A stretch of 46,790 nt of DNA, taken from positions 1 through 46,790 of the forward strand of contig JAFXDK010000005.1 of NCBI GenBank assembly GCA_017521805.1, read 5' to 3'. This stretch comes from Ruminococcus sp. (GTDB lineage Bacteria; Bacillota; Clostridia; Oscillospirales; Ruminococcaceae). The notes beneath the pieces are model-generated. The model was not told the origin of the DNA and ran no database searches. It saw only the letters and a list, made by a program, of their open reading frames with translations. The position numbers and the translations under genes were made by a program. Shown here in pieces: positions 23,317-32,567 of the stretch (the stretch's first letter is position 1; the number at the start of each line of letters is the position of its first letter).

Positions 23317-25194
23317 ATGAAAAACCATATTAAAAAAACCTTAACTTTTGCAGTTGCAACGGTTTCGGCTCTGTCCCTTTCAGCAAGTCTGCCTGCTGTA
23401 AATGCCGCCGATACAGCTGTACAGAAATACGAGTTTGAGGACGGTCAGACAAGCGGCGGTGCAATTTACACGGGAGTTGAGGACATTCCCAGCGATAAAA
23501 TGCCTGAAAACGCTGATTTTTCTGGATTTTCCGGAGAAGGCTTTGCATACCTCGACCAGAAGGGCACAACTCTTTCCGTTGAAGTCGATGTCGCAGAAGC
23601 AGGACTTTACGAGCTTGCAATCTGTTACTGCGAACCCAGCGACCCAAACAAGAAGGTGCAGTATCTCAATGTAAACGGAGTAAATCAAGGAGAAGTAAGC
23701 TTCCCCTATAATACGTCATTTGAGGAGGCTTCGAGCGGCGTTGTAAATCTCAAAAAGGGAAAGAATACAATCGAGCTGAAAGCATACTGGGGATATACAT
23801 ACTATGACTATCTCACTATTAAGCCTGCGGATAAGAGCCTGACTTCCCTTTCTCCAACAAGAACACTTTCGAATCCAAACGCGTCGGATTCTGCAAAGCG
23901 TCTTTACAACTACCTCTGCGATACCTATGGTAACCACATTATTTCAGGACAGCAGGAGTACTGCGGCTCTCACAACTACAACTCATGGAACGATCCTGAT
24001 ACATATATCAAGGACAACGAAGCAGAGTTTGAGTATATCATGGAGCAGACAGGAGAAATGCCTGCAATCCGCGGAATCGACTTCCTTGCATACAATACCA
24101 CGTCTGACTGGCGTGACCAAGCTCCCGAAAGATGTATCGAATGGACAAATAAGTATAAGGGAATCGCCACTGTAACATGGCATTGGAACGTACCCTGCGA
24201 AGAGGGCAGCACAGAGACTGCATTTTATGTAGAATCCGCCAGCGCAACATATACCACATTCAGCATTTCCAAGGCATTGACTGAGGGCACATGGGAAAAC
24301 GAAGTACTCATGGCAGATATCGACCTTATCGCACAGGAGCTTACAAAACTGAAAGAAGCCGATGTGCCGATTCTCTGGAGACCTCTCCACGAAGCAGAGG
24401 GCGCATGGTTCTGGTGGGGAGCAGAGGGTCCCGAGCCCTGCAAGGAGCTCTATCGCCTTCTCTACGACAAACTGACAAACGAATATGGACTTGATAACCT
24501 CATCTGGACATGGACAAGCTACACATTCCCCACATCAGCCGCATGGTATCCTGGCGATGATGTAGTTGACCTTGTGGGATATGATAAATATAACGCAGTT
24601 GATGGACTGCCGAATTTAAGTTCGATTTCCTCTACATTCTACAGTCTGGTACAGAGCACAAACGGTCAGAAAATGGTAGCAATGACAGAGAACGACAGTA
24701 TACCCTCACTGGAAAATCTTGTGAACGACAAAGCGGCATGGCTTTATTTCTGCCCATGGTATATGAATTATCTCACAAGCGAGCAGAACAATCCCGTTGA
24801 GAATCTTGTGGAGATATACCAGAGCGAGTACTGTATAACTCTTGATGAACTGCCTGACCTTAAAACATACCCTATTTCTGAGGGTGAAAATCCTGCGGTA
24901 ACAACAACTAAGCCCACAACCACCACAACAAAGACTACAAAGCCAGTAGTTACAACTACAGTCGAAGATAAGGGGGATATCCTTTACGGTGACGCTAACT
25001 GCGACGGAAAAGTAACAATTGCAGATTCAACAGCAATTCTTCAAGCTATCGGAAACAATGATAAATATGGGCTTTCTGAGCAGGGCACACTTAACGGCGA
25101 TGTAGACGGCGCAACAGGCATAACAGCATCAGATGCACTTACAATACAGAAATATGACGCAAAGTTAATTTCTACCCTGCCAGATAAAGCATAA
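23317..25194 (+). CDS. Cellulosomal mannanase (CBM35-GH26-dockerin)
   Basis: This secreted 625-residue beta-mannanase has a signal peptide (about 1-30), then a CBM35-type module (about 36-172) starting 'YEFEDGQTSGGA', a mannan- or galactomannan-binding fold. The GH26 module covers about 178-510. The acid/base E359 lies in 'WRPLHEAEGAWFWWG' and the nucleophile E458 in 'MVAMTENDSIPS', the usual GH26 arrangement. A Thr/Pro linker (about 528-550) leads to a C-terminal dockerin (553-622), with 'GDANCDGKVTIADSTAILQ' and 'GDVDGATGITASDALTIQK'. This dockerin is almost the same type as the one on the GH9 enzyme. TTAAGGAG precedes the ATG. The protein is expected to act in the extracellular cellulosome. 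Confidence 0.95.
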   Translation: MKNHIKKTLTFAVATVSALSLSASLPAVNAADTAVQKYEFEDGQTSGGAIYTGVEDIPSDKMPENADFSGFSGEGFAYLDQKGTTLSVEVDVAEAGLYELAICYCEPSDPNKKVQYLNVNGVNQGEVSFPYNTSFEEASSGVVNLKKGKNTIELKAYWGYTYYDYLTIKPADKSLTSLSPTRTLSNPNASDSAKRLYNYLCDTYGNHIISGQQEYCGSHNYNSWNDPDTYIKDNEAEFEYIMEQTGEMPAIRGIDFLAYNTTSDWRDQAPERCIEWTNKYKGIATVTWHWNVPCEEGSTETAFYVESASATYTTFSISKALTEGTWENEVLMADIDLIAQELTKLKEADVPILWRPLHEAEGAWFWWGAEGPEPCKELYRLLYDKLTNEYGLDNLIWTWTSYTFPTSAAWYPGDDVVDLVGYDKYNAVDGLPNLSSISSTFYSLVQSTNGQKMVAMTENDSIPSLENLVNDKAAWLYFCPWYMNYLTSEQNNPVENLVEIYQSEYCITLDELPDLKTYPISEGENPAVTTTKPTTTTTKTTKPVVTTTVEDKGDILYGDANCDGKVTIADSTAILQAIGNNDKYGLSEQGTLNGDVDGATGITASDALTIQKYDAKLISTLPDKA

Positions 25195-25221
25195 TAATAA
25201 TCACTCACTTAGATTTTTAAA

Positions 25222-25254
25222 CAAATTAAGGCGACCGTTGGTCGCCTTAATTTG
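25222..25254. terminator. Bidirectional terminator between the GH26 and small membrane protein genes
   Basis: A 15-bp perfect stem (25222-25236 with 25240-25254) with a three-base loop, between convergent genes. T-rich on both strands after the stem. Confidence 0.85.
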
Positions 25255-25260
25255 TTGCAT

Positions 25261-25749
25261 TTACCCAAACATACCATAAATCTCCGGATTACCTACAGAT
25301 TGTTTCTCAACAGTGAAAGAATATCCGTCGTTATCCTTATAAATATAAACTACACAAGGATATTTCAAATCAAGAAATCTTTCAGAATCAAGCCGCATTG
25401 TATTAACCTTTTCACCCGAAATCTTCTTATATTCGTATGTAAAATTATCTTTTCTTTCAAGAATCATTTCATATAGCTTTTCGTATTTAAAACTGAGATT
25501 ATCAAGCAATTCTTCCACAGAATTAAAATATCCAACATCAATAGAAAGAATGCCCTTTCGGTGACTGACAGAAATAATTTTATCTGATATATTGTTCATA
25601 TCATATTCTTCTGCAAGTATCTGCTGCTGATTATCTGTCAATTTATCATTGAAATCATAATGCAGAAACTTTGCAATTTTCAGTGCACTTCCGATAATAG
25701 TCGCACTCAGCGATAAAACGATAAAAAATATTCTAATTTTGCTTTTCAT
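25261..25749 (-). CDS. Hypothetical membrane-anchored protein
   Basis: The protein has 162 residues from the ATG at 25749. An N-terminal hydrophobic segment (about residues 4-25, 'IRIFFIVLSLSATIIGSALK') is followed by a charged soluble domain with several Tyr and Asp/Glu residues. No family was recognised. A longer in-frame start at 25803 exists, but it would translate part of the inverted-repeat element at 25763-25921. The ATG at 25749 has GAGGAATAGTATT, with GAGG nine bases upstream, so it is preferred. The gene lies directly downstream of that element, on the same strand as the aminotransferase gene. Confidence 0.55.
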   Translation of the reverse strand: MKSKIRIFFIVLSLSATIIGSALKIAKFLHYDFNDKLTDNQQQILAEEYDMNNISDKIISVSHRKGILSIDVGYFNSVEELLDNLSFKYEKLYEMILERKDNFTYEYKKISGEKVNTMRLDSERFLDLKYPCVVYIYKDNDGYSFTVEKQSVGNPEIYGMFG

Positions 25750-25762
25750 AATACTATTCCTC

Positions 25763-25921
25763 ATACCAATCCCTGAAACAACAGTAGACAAATCTAATGG
25801 CATAAATGACGTATGTCATCGTTGTCCTCCTCACCATACGACAGTATGCTTTCGTCGTCCGCCTTGACATACATCATTTCTGCTCATCACCTTTGTCTAC
25901 TAACATTTTAGGGATTGGTAT
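25763..25921. mobile_element. MITE-like element with long terminal inverted repeats
   Basis: This 159-base element begins ATACCAATCCCT and ends with its exact complement AGGGATTGGTAT (25763-25774 and 25910-25921). Imperfect complementarity continues inward for about 55 bases on each side, including GTAGACAAA and GACATACRTCATTT-like blocks. TA dinucleotides lie at both ends of the CCAATCCCT repeats, as for TA-targeting IS630/mariner-type elements; this origin is an inference. The right end touches the stop codon of the aminotransferase gene. No transposase is encoded. Confidence 0.75.
25794..25877 (-). CDS. 27-codon open frame inside the MITE-like element
   Basis: On the minus strand, an ATG at 25877 opens a 27-codon frame that ends in TAG at 25794-25796. 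The predicted peptide is acidic ('MMYVKADDESILSYGEEDND' and a short tail) and AAAGGTGATG lies upstream. It spans the central part of the element, so it may be a real tiny gene carried by the element or a coincidence. No known peptide family was recognised. Conservation of the frame between element copies would be needed to support it. Confidence 0.25.
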   Translation of the reverse strand: MMYVKADDESILSYGEEDNDDIRHLCH

Positions 25922-26949
25922 CAAAACATCTGTATAATCTTCCCAAGAGTATCAAGGAGAATATCATTATTTTCTTTCAATCCCACCGCAATTCTGAAAT
26001 AACCTTCGTCAAGGTCATAGGCTTCAGCACAGTTTTTTATGAGTATTCCCCTCCTGCGCAAAAGCATATCAAGGGGTAAATCGCTCTTAATCATAAATAC
26101 CGAGGATTTTGACGGATAAACACGTATTCCTAAATTTGTCAGACTGACCGCAAGACGATTTCTCTCAATTTCAATATATTTCTGAGTAAGCCGCATATAT
26201 TTCCTCATGCCAACAGCTGTCTCAGCCGCCGCCAAAGCAGATACGGAAACGCTGTGAGGCGCGCCTGTATTTCTCAGAACATCTGACATAGTCCTGTGAC
26301 TGCACAAAGCATATCCCACAGGAATACCTGCCATAGCAAACATACGTGTAAATGATTTCACAAGTATAAAGCGTATACCCTTGAATCTGCTGACGCTGTA
26401 ACGCACAATGCCGTTTACAAAATCCATATATCGCTCATCGCAAACTATAATTGTATTTGTCCTGCGGCATTTTTCCGCAATAACACTGAGAGTATAGGGT
26501 GAAATCACCTCGCCGGTAGGGTCGCAGGGATTATTGAGAATTATAAGGTCGGTATCGTATTCAATAAACTGCGCCACATCTGCGGTAAGCTTGTAGTTGT
26601 TCCGCTTGGAGAGCCTTAAATCAGTTACACTGCACCCGTTCTGCTCTAAGGCGCGGCAGTATTCAGGCGAACAGGGCGAGAAAATCAGCGCCTTTTTCGG
26701 TCGTGTTGCGGCGCAAATCCTGTAAATCATATCATCTCCGCCGCAGCCTATCGCTATATTGGCTTCGGGAAACTCCTCGTAATAGGAAATAAGTCTCCGT
26801 AAATCCTCATATTCGCTGTCAACGGCTTTTGTACAATCTTCAGCCGCTTCCAACGCGGCTTTTTTCACAGCAGAGGGCATACCGAAAGGGTTAAGGGACG
26901 ATGAAAAATCACATCGGATTTCATTGTACTTTATATCGGAAACATTCAT
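25921..26949 (-). CDS. PLP-dependent aminotransferase, CobD/HisC-like
   Basis: This 342-residue fold-type I PLP enzyme has the Schiff-base lysine at K198 in 'LVKSFTRMFAMAGIPVGY'. 'LNNPCDPTGEV' (near 135) and 'CDERYMDF' are typical PLP-binding and aspartate segments. The opening 'DFSSSLNPFGMPSAVKKA' resembles L-threonine-O-3-phosphate decarboxylase (CobD) more than histidinol-phosphate aminotransferase (HisC). No cobalamin genes are nearby, so the substrate is open. The ATG follows AGGAG. It is the last gene of a probable operon and starts 11 bases after rsmA. Confidence 0.82.
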   Translation of the reverse strand: MNVSDIKYNEIRCDFSSSLNPFGMPSAVKKAALEAAEDCTKAVDSEYEDLRRLISYYEEFPEANIAIGCGGDDMIYRICAATRPKKALIFSPCSPEYCRALEQNGCSVTDLRLSKRNNYKLTADVAQFIEYDTDLIILNNPCDPTGEVISPYTLSVIAEKCRRTNTIIVCDERYMDFVNGIVRYSVSRFKGIRFILVKSFTRMFAMAGIPVGYALCSHRTMSDVLRNTGAPHSVSVSALAAAETAVGMRKYMRLTQKYIEIERNRLAVSLTNLGIRVYPSKSSVFMIKSDLPLDMLLRRRGILIKNCAEAYDLDEGYFRIAVGLKENNDILLDTLGKIIQMF

Positions 26950-26960
26950 AACCTTACTCC

Positions 26961-27821
26961 TCAGCGCGCAATATTCATAAGCCGTTTTGAAAGGTTTGTC
27001 AGCTGCTCCATTGTCAATGCTTCAATGCGGACGGATTCAGATATTCCCAGCTCTGAAAGTGACGTGTATACATCATTTTTAGCAAATCCCAGCATGGATG
27101 AAAGGGAATTTGCAAGGGTTTTTCTGCGCTGAGAAAAACCAGCCTTTACCATTTTGAAGAAGAATTTCTCCTCATCGGGAGCAAGACGGCGCTCCTTGTC
27201 AACATCAATGCGGATTACCGCGGAATCCACGTTTGGCGCTGGCATAAAGCTTCCCCGTGAAACGCCGAAAAGCTGCTTTACAGTGCCGTAGTAGTTTACA
27301 CCTACGGTAATTGCCCCAGATTCGCGGCTTCCTACCTTTGCGCAAAGCCGCTGAGCCGCCTCTTTCTGAACCATAACAGTTATAGAATCAATAGGCAGAT
27401 GACTTTCCAGCAAAAGCATAATAACGGGAGAGGTTATGTAATAGGGCAGATTAGCGCACACTGCCGCCCTGAGACCTGAAAAATCCTCAGCGATAATTTT
27501 GTGCAAATCGGCTTTCATTACATCTTCGTTGTATATTTTAATATTGTCGAACTCTTTCAGCGTTTCATCAAGTACGGGCATAAGCCGTGTATCAATTTCC
27601 ACAGCGGAAACCTTTTCCGCGCGCAAAGCCAATTCCTTTGTAAGAACACCTATTCCCGTACCGATTTCAAGAACACCATAACCTTGACGGGCGTTACCCA
27701 TTTCGGCTATTCTCGGGCATACATCGGGATTAATCAGAAAATTCTGTCCCAGTCCCTTGGAAAAATTAAAGCCGTGGCGGTCAAGAATATCCCTGACCGT
27801 ACTTATATTTGTTAAATTCAT
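26961..27821 (-). CDS. rsmA: 16S rRNA (adenine(1518)-N(6)/adenine(1519)-N(6))-dimethyltransferase
   Basis: Also called KsgA, this enzyme dimethylates two adjacent adenines in the 3' loop of 16S rRNA. The 286-residue protein begins 'VRDILDRHGFNFSKGLGQNFLI', has the SAM-binding 'VLEIGTGIGVLTKEL' segment near residue 52, and the catalytic motif NLPYY at 124-128 followed by 'ITSPVIM'. AGGAG precedes the ATG. The gene is 25 bases downstream of the COG2509 flavoprotein gene and shares its transcript. A KsgA gene is universal, so no special context is implied. Confidence 0.96.
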   Translation of the reverse strand: MNLTNISTVRDILDRHGFNFSKGLGQNFLINPDVCPRIAEMGNARQGYGVLEIGTGIGVLTKELALRAEKVSAVEIDTRLMPVLDETLKEFDNIKIYNEDVMKADLHKIIAEDFSGLRAAVCANLPYYITSPVIMLLLESHLPIDSITVMVQKEAAQRLCAKVGSRESGAITVGVNYYGTVKQLFGVSRGSFMPAPNVDSAVIRIDVDKERRLAPDEEKFFFKMVKAGFSQRRKTLANSLSSMLGFAKNDVYTSLSELGISESVRIEALTMEQLTNLSKRLMNIAR

Positions 27822-27846
27822 TTTGTTTCTCCTGAGCCAAAAAGCT

Positions 27847-29430
27847 TTATTTAAATCTTTCTATAATTTTCTCAGCGCATTTCATTCCGTCAACAGCCGC
27901 AGAGATAATTCCCCCTGCATAGCCTGCACCCTCGCCGCAGGGAAAAAATCCGCCTACAGAAAGGGATTCCAGCATTTCATTCCTGTTTATGCGCACAGGA
28001 GAGCTGCTTCTGCTCTCCACACCTGTAAGAATTGCGTCTTTGTCGTCAAACCCCTTGATTTTCTGCCCCATTTCCACAATTCCGCTTTTAAGAGAACGGC
28101 AGATAAAATCAGGGAGATAATCATGTGGCATAGCAAATTTTACATTCGGGCGATAACTTGGCTTTACTCTGCCGAATTCAGTTGATAGCCGATTTTCAAG
28201 GAAATCCCCTACGAGTATCACAGGAGCAGAATAATCCGAACCGCCTGCAATAAAGGCTTTTTCCTCAATTTCACGCTGAAAATACATTCCTGCAAGAGCA
28301 TGGTCACTGCCGAAATCCTCGGGAGTAACGTTCACCAATAGCGCACTGTTGGAATTCTCAGCGTCACGAGCAAAACAGCTCATGCCGTTCACCGCAAGCC
28401 GCCCCTCCTCTGAGGAAGCCGCCACAACCTCTCCGCCTGGGCACATACAGAACGTGTACAGCGCCCGTCCGTCAGGGAGATGCACCGCAAGCTTGTAATC
28501 CGCCGCTTTCAGTGCAGGATTTCCTGCAAAATCGCCGTACATAGCCTTATCTATGTCAGTCCGCAGATGTTCTATACGCATACCCACAGCAAAGCTTTTT
28601 TGCGACATATCAACATTTTTGTGGTGGAGCATTTCAAAAACGTCCCTTGCACTGTGACCTGTGGCAAGAACCAGATTATCAGTTTCAATAATGTGCTGTC
28701 CGCTTTCATCGGTATAGGAAACCGACGATATACAGCCATTTTCCGTGGTGAAGCCGTCAAATTTCGCACCAAAGCGCACATCGCCGCCAAGCTCGATTAC
28801 TCGTTTACGCAGATTTTTCACTGTATCACGCAATTTGTCCGTACCGATATGCGGCTTTGCAAGGTAGAGTATCTCCTCAGGAGCACCGAACTCCACAAGC
28901 CATTTCAGAATGACCTGAATCCGCTTGTCCTTAATTCCCGTAGTCAGCTTGCCGTCGGAAAATGTTCCTGCTCCCCCCTCGCCGAACTGCACATTTGATT
29001 CCGGATTCAGTTTGCCGCCATTCTGGAAGTTTTCAACAGCTTTTACACGGCTGTCAACGTCCTGTCCCCGTTCAAGGACGATTGGCTTTGCATCTGCCAT
29101 TGCAAGCACAAGGGCGGCAAACATTCCGGCAGGTCCGAATCCCACCACTACAGGCGGTTTTTCCGCCGATACCTGTGAAACTTTGTATATGTATTCCTCA
29201 ACGGAAACGGCATTTTTCAGCTGTTTCAGCAGCTTCTGCTCACCCTTTGCGGAAATATCCACGGAAATAATGAAATGAACGTCGCTTCTTCGTCTTGCGT
29301 CTACGGATTTTTTTGAAAGCTTAACAGAAATCAGCGATTTTTCGGGAATTTTCAGCTGTCTGACGCATAGTCCCCACAAATCCCCGAAATCAAAACCGAG
29401 AGGAACTTTAATATTGCTTACACGAATCAT
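27847..29430 (-). CDS. FAD-dependent oxidoreductase of the COG2509 type
   Basis: The protein has 527 residues from the ATG at 29430. A soluble N-terminal domain of about 85 residues precedes the dinucleotide-binding fold: 'VVGFGPAGMFAALVLA' near residue 100. 'NVQFGEGGAGTFSDGKLTTG' in parts, and 'CMCPGGEVV', are hallmarks of this uncharacterised FAD-dependent dehydrogenase family (related to BaiN-type proteins). The C-terminus has 'GEGAGYAGGIISAAVDG', the FAD-closing motif. A longer start upstream (29496) is not used because the ATG at 29430 overlaps the previous gene's stop by four bases (ATGA) and has GGAG in front. The substrate is unknown. Confidence 0.85.
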   Translation of the reverse strand: MIRVSNIKVPLGFDFGDLWGLCVRQLKIPEKSLISVKLSKKSVDARRRSDVHFIISVDISAKGEQKLLKQLKNAVSVEEYIYKVSQVSAEKPPVVVGFGPAGMFAALVLAMADAKPIVLERGQDVDSRVKAVENFQNGGKLNPESNVQFGEGGAGTFSDGKLTTGIKDKRIQVILKWLVEFGAPEEILYLAKPHIGTDKLRDTVKNLRKRVIELGGDVRFGAKFDGFTTENGCISSVSYTDESGQHIIETDNLVLATGHSARDVFEMLHHKNVDMSQKSFAVGMRIEHLRTDIDKAMYGDFAGNPALKAADYKLAVHLPDGRALYTFCMCPGGEVVAASSEEGRLAVNGMSCFARDAENSNSALLVNVTPEDFGSDHALAGMYFQREIEEKAFIAGGSDYSAPVILVGDFLENRLSTEFGRVKPSYRPNVKFAMPHDYLPDFICRSLKSGIVEMGQKIKGFDDKDAILTGVESRSSSPVRINRNEMLESLSVGGFFPCGEGAGYAGGIISAAVDGMKCAEKIIERFK

Positions 29431-30668
29431 TTTCCTGCTCCTTTCAGGGATTTTCCGCAGCTGCCTCCTGCAAGCATACCCGACGACCATGCCCACTGGA
29501 GATTATAGCCGCCGCAGTCCCCCGCTGTATCGAGGATTTCGCCGCAGAGGTACAGTCCCTTGTGAAGCCGCGATTGCAGATTCCCGTCAACGCATGAGCC
29601 GTGTATGCCGCCCATGGTAGACTGCGCATTCTGCCAAGGGGAACATCCGCAGACCTCGAATTCAAGGGCTTTTATACGGCTTATAATTGCCGATATTTCT
29701 TTATTTTTCAGCGCAGATATCTTATCCGTCAACGGTCTGTCAACGGAATTTTTCACCAGATACACCCCGAGATTTTTCACGAATATTCCCGTGAGAAGCT
29801 CCTCAATGGGCAGATTTCCGCGGCTTTTTCTGATATTTTCAATATAGCCTTTCAGCTCATTCCACGACATATCGGGGAGCAAATCGGCTTTAAGGGAGAG
29901 TTTCCCCTCGTATTCCGAGAAGAGATATGCAAGATTGAAAACGCAGATTCCCGAAATATTATTCTCGTTGAACTGCATTTCTCCCCTTTCTGTACGAAGA
30001 ACTTTACCGCCTGAAACCGCCGATATTTCGCCCTTTACGCGAACACCCTTCAAGCCTTTCAGCTTATCTGGAGCAACTCTCAGCGGCGCAACAGCAGGGC
30101 ATATTTTTGCAGTTTTGTAGCCCATATTTTTCAGAATCCGCATAATTCCGCCGTCTGTGCCAAAGGTTGGCGCGGCATAGCCTCCTGCGGCTATAATCAG
30201 CCGTTTACAGCGGATATTCTCATCGCCGCAAATCAGCGTAAATCTGTCCTTTTCGGCAGTTATTCCCATAACCTCACAGCCGCAGATTTCCTCAATTCCA
30301 AGCTCATCAAGCTTCATGCGCATAGCGTTGACAATAGTGTTTGAGCTGTTGCTGCGGGGATAAATACCGCCCTCTCTGCCCTCGCTTCCGCTGACGCAGA
30401 GAACTCCCAGATAATCGGTAAAAAACTGCGTATAATCAGGCATTTTCTCAATTATATCCACCGCTTTGACAGAACCGTGATAGTTATATTCCGACAGCTT
30501 CATATTGCTGAGATTGCATTTTCCGTTACCCGAGGCAATGATTTTTTTACCTGTTCGCGCCAGTTTTTCAATTATTGTTACTCTTACGCCGCTGTTTGCT
30601 TCCTTAGCCGCAATAGCCGCCGTAATTCCCGACGCGCCGCCGCCGATTACAGCTATATCAGTTTTCAT
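29427..30668 (-). CDS. HI0933/BaiN-like flavoprotein
   Basis: This 413-residue FAD-binding protein has an N-terminal 'IAVIGGGASGITAAIAA' and 'GNGKCNLSN' near residue 50, both typical of the HI0933/YhiN family. It also has 'QSTMGGIHG' and 'GEILDTAGDCGGYNLQWAWSSG' in parts in the C-terminal half. The family includes BaiN, reported to act on bile acid intermediates, but most members have unknown substrates. It overlaps both neighbours by four bases, so it sits in a tightly coupled block with the phosphoesterase and the COG2509 protein. No bai genes are present. Confidence 0.88.
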   Translation of the reverse strand: MKTDIAVIGGGASGITAAIAAKEANSGVRVTIIEKLARTGKKIIASGNGKCNLSNMKLSEYNYHGSVKAVDIIEKMPDYTQFFTDYLGVLCVSGSEGREGGIYPRSNSSNTIVNAMRMKLDELGIEEICGCEVMGITAEKDRFTLICGDENIRCKRLIIAAGGYAAPTFGTDGGIMRILKNMGYKTAKICPAVAPLRVAPDKLKGLKGVRVKGEISAVSGGKVLRTERGEMQFNENNISGICVFNLAYLFSEYEGKLSLKADLLPDMSWNELKGYIENIRKSRGNLPIEELLTGIFVKNLGVYLVKNSVDRPLTDKISALKNKEISAIISRIKALEFEVCGCSPWQNAQSTMGGIHGSCVDGNLQSRLHKGLYLCGEILDTAGDCGGYNLQWAWSSGMLAGGSCGKSLKGAGK

Positions 30669-31522
30669 TCTGTCACCTCCGAGGGTAAAATATCAAGACA
30701 GACTATTTCGGGGCGGTTGAAAAAACGCACAGGATAAGGTGAATCCCCCACACCCGAGGTAATGAACATACTTCCCCCTTGATAATCAAACCAGCCCTTG
30801 TCGTATACTGGAATTCCCGTATTTTTCAGATTCGGGAATTTAATCCTTGTCTGCGTGTCATAAACAGGACCAATGAAAGGCAATCTGAACATACCGCCGT
30901 GAGTATCGGCGCAAAGGGTGAGGTCTGCCCCGAAATCCGCAAATTTTTCGTAATTCGGGATATGTGCAAGGAGTATATTATAGCTGTCTCTATAAAGTGT
31001 AAATTCGTTATTCAAGTCAAAAGTGGGTGAATAATAAGCGTTGTCAATTCCCAGAAATCTTATGCGGTTTCCCCTGATATCCACCGTTTCTTCGGCATAA
31101 TTAAGCACATGAACACCATTTTCAGAAAGGGAACTGAAATAAGCCTGAGACGTATCATGCTCCCCCGCCACAAAATATGCGGTATACTCCGCCGCAATAG
31201 CCGCCATAAGCTCAACAGCCATATTTATTTCGCTTTCGCCGCTGTTTCGGCTGTACATATCACCAAGAAGAATTACAGCGTCGGGATTGATTTTTTCCAG
31301 TTTCCGCAGTATAGTCCCTTGGGATATACTCAGTCCATGAGCGTGATAATCGCTTAAAACAGCCAGTCTTACGGGTTGGGATATCTTCGCTGATTTTATG
31401 GAAGTGCTGTTTGTTTTCAGCGAATAGTTATTGAACCACCAGAAAAAAATCAGAATAAGAAAAAGAATCCACTTTTTTCCCTTAAATTTTTTCTGTGATT
31501 TTTTCTGATTACTCTCTGCCAT
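30665..31522 (-). CDS. Metallophosphoesterase with N-terminal membrane anchor
   Basis: The protein has 285 residues from the ATG at 31522. One hydrophobic helix near residues 18-35 is followed by a calcineurin-type phosphoesterase domain. The metal-binding blocks are in order: 'LSDYHAHG' (D and H), 'LLGDMYSR' (GD), 'VAGEHD' (GxHD-like), and 'CADTHGG' (H). These match YkuE-like phosphoesterases. GGAGAG precedes the ATG, making it better than the in-frame ATG at 31549. It overlaps the mscS-like gene upstream by 14 bases and the flavoprotein gene downstream by four. Confidence 0.87.
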   Translation of the reverse strand: MAESNQKKSQKKFKGKKWILFLILIFFWWFNNYSLKTNSTSIKSAKISQPVRLAVLSDYHAHGLSISQGTILRKLEKINPDAVILLGDMYSRNSGESEINMAVELMAAIAAEYTAYFVAGEHDTSQAYFSSLSENGVHVLNYAEETVDIRGNRIRFLGIDNAYYSPTFDLNNEFTLYRDSYNILLAHIPNYEKFADFGADLTLCADTHGGMFRLPFIGPVYDTQTRIKFPNLKNTGIPVYDKGWFDYQGGSMFITSGVGDSPYPVRFFNRPEIVCLDILPSEVTE

Positions 31523-32399
31523 TTTTCTCTCCGATAATACGTACATCAAGCTGATTATACGGAATTTCTATGCCACTTCTGTCGAAAATACGCTTGACGG
31601 TCTCATTGAGGGTATAGCGTACTTCTGAAAAGTCATCATTTTTAACCCATACATGCACATCAATAGCAATTGAGCTTTCCCTGTGTGCCGCCATTCTTAC
31701 AATTGGGGCAGGGTCTGAGAGAATAAGCTGATTTTCTGCTGCCGCTGTCAGTATAAGTGAACGTGCAAGGTTGAAATCCGCGTCATAGCTTATGTCAAAG
31801 GTCAGATCTACACGTCGAGTAGGAGTTTCCGTATAATTTATAAGTCTCGCAGAGGTTACGTTCCCGTTTGGGATAAGTATAGTTTTGCCATCAAAGGTAC
31901 TGAGCTTGGTGTAGAGTATGCCAATCGCCTCTACTTTTCCCACAGTGCCGTCAAGCTCTACCGTATCTCCTGCGGAAAAGGGCTTTGAGAAAAGTATTAT
32001 AAAGCCTCCGCAGAGGTTTGTAAGGCAGTTCTGCAAAGCAAGGCTGGCTGCAAGTCCTGCCGCACCGAGAATAGTTATAATGGACGACATAGGCACATTA
32101 AGAACAGACAATACCATTATCACCACAACAGCGTAAAGGACAATTCGTATAACAGATACAAGAAAATTTCTTGCGGCATTGTCCATATTTGATTTTTTCA
32201 TAGTCTTTGAGATAAGCCTGCTTATTAAGCGAGAAAGAATAATTCCCAGAACAAAGACAATTACTGCAATTATAAGCAGAGGCAGAATCTCTTTGAAATA
32301 GTCTATAACTCCCGTAAAAAAGCCAGAAGCCTTTTCAACGTGCTCCTGTATGACTTCCTCCACGGGAACGGCGGTGGTTTCCTGAATATTTTCTTCCAT
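31509..32399 (-). CDS. MscS family mechanosensitive ion channel
   Basis: The protein has 296 residues from the ATG at 32399, preceded by AAAGGA. Three transmembrane helices (about 35-58, 80-103, 108-135) are followed by the pore-lining 'GAAGLAASLALQNCLTNLCGGF' in parts, the MscS TM3 signature, and a soluble beta-alpha C-terminal domain. It releases ions when membrane tension rises. Promoter at 32447-32475. It is the first gene of the minus-strand operon running to the CobD/HisC-like gene. The short size is that of a simple MscS/YkuT-type channel. Confidence 0.92.
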   Translation of the reverse strand: MEENIQETTAVPVEEVIQEHVEKASGFFTGVIDYFKEILPLLIIAVIVFVLGIILSRLISRLISKTMKKSNMDNAARNFLVSVIRIVLYAVVVIMVLSVLNVPMSSIITILGAAGLAASLALQNCLTNLCGGFIILFSKPFSAGDTVELDGTVGKVEAIGILYTKLSTFDGKTILIPNGNVTSARLINYTETPTRRVDLTFDISYDADFNLARSLILTAAAENQLILSDPAPIVRMAAHRESSIAIDVHVWVKNDDFSEVRYTLNETVKRIFDRSGIEIPYNQLDVRIIGEKNGRE

Positions 32400-32446
32400 A
32401 CAGATATCCTTTCTTACCCTGACGCAATTTTTTATATACACTTTTT

Positions 32447-32475
32447 ATTATATCAGAATTTTACGCTTTAGTCAA
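32447..32475 (-). promoter_or_regulatory. Promoter of the mscS operon
   Basis: On the minus strand, TTGACT (32475-32470) and TATAAT (32452-32447) are separated by 17 bases. Confidence 0.8.
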
Positions 32476-32567
32476 TCAAAATATCATAAATTTTCACTTT
32501 AAAGGTTCCATTTAATAAATCAAAGTTTCACCTTTTGTTGTTAATTTGTAAATTCTCGGAAAAACTA

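Noticed and set aside
25750-25803. Longer start at 25803 for the small membrane protein
   Set aside because: It would translate the arm of the inverted-repeat element. A good ribosome binding site favours the ATG at 25749.
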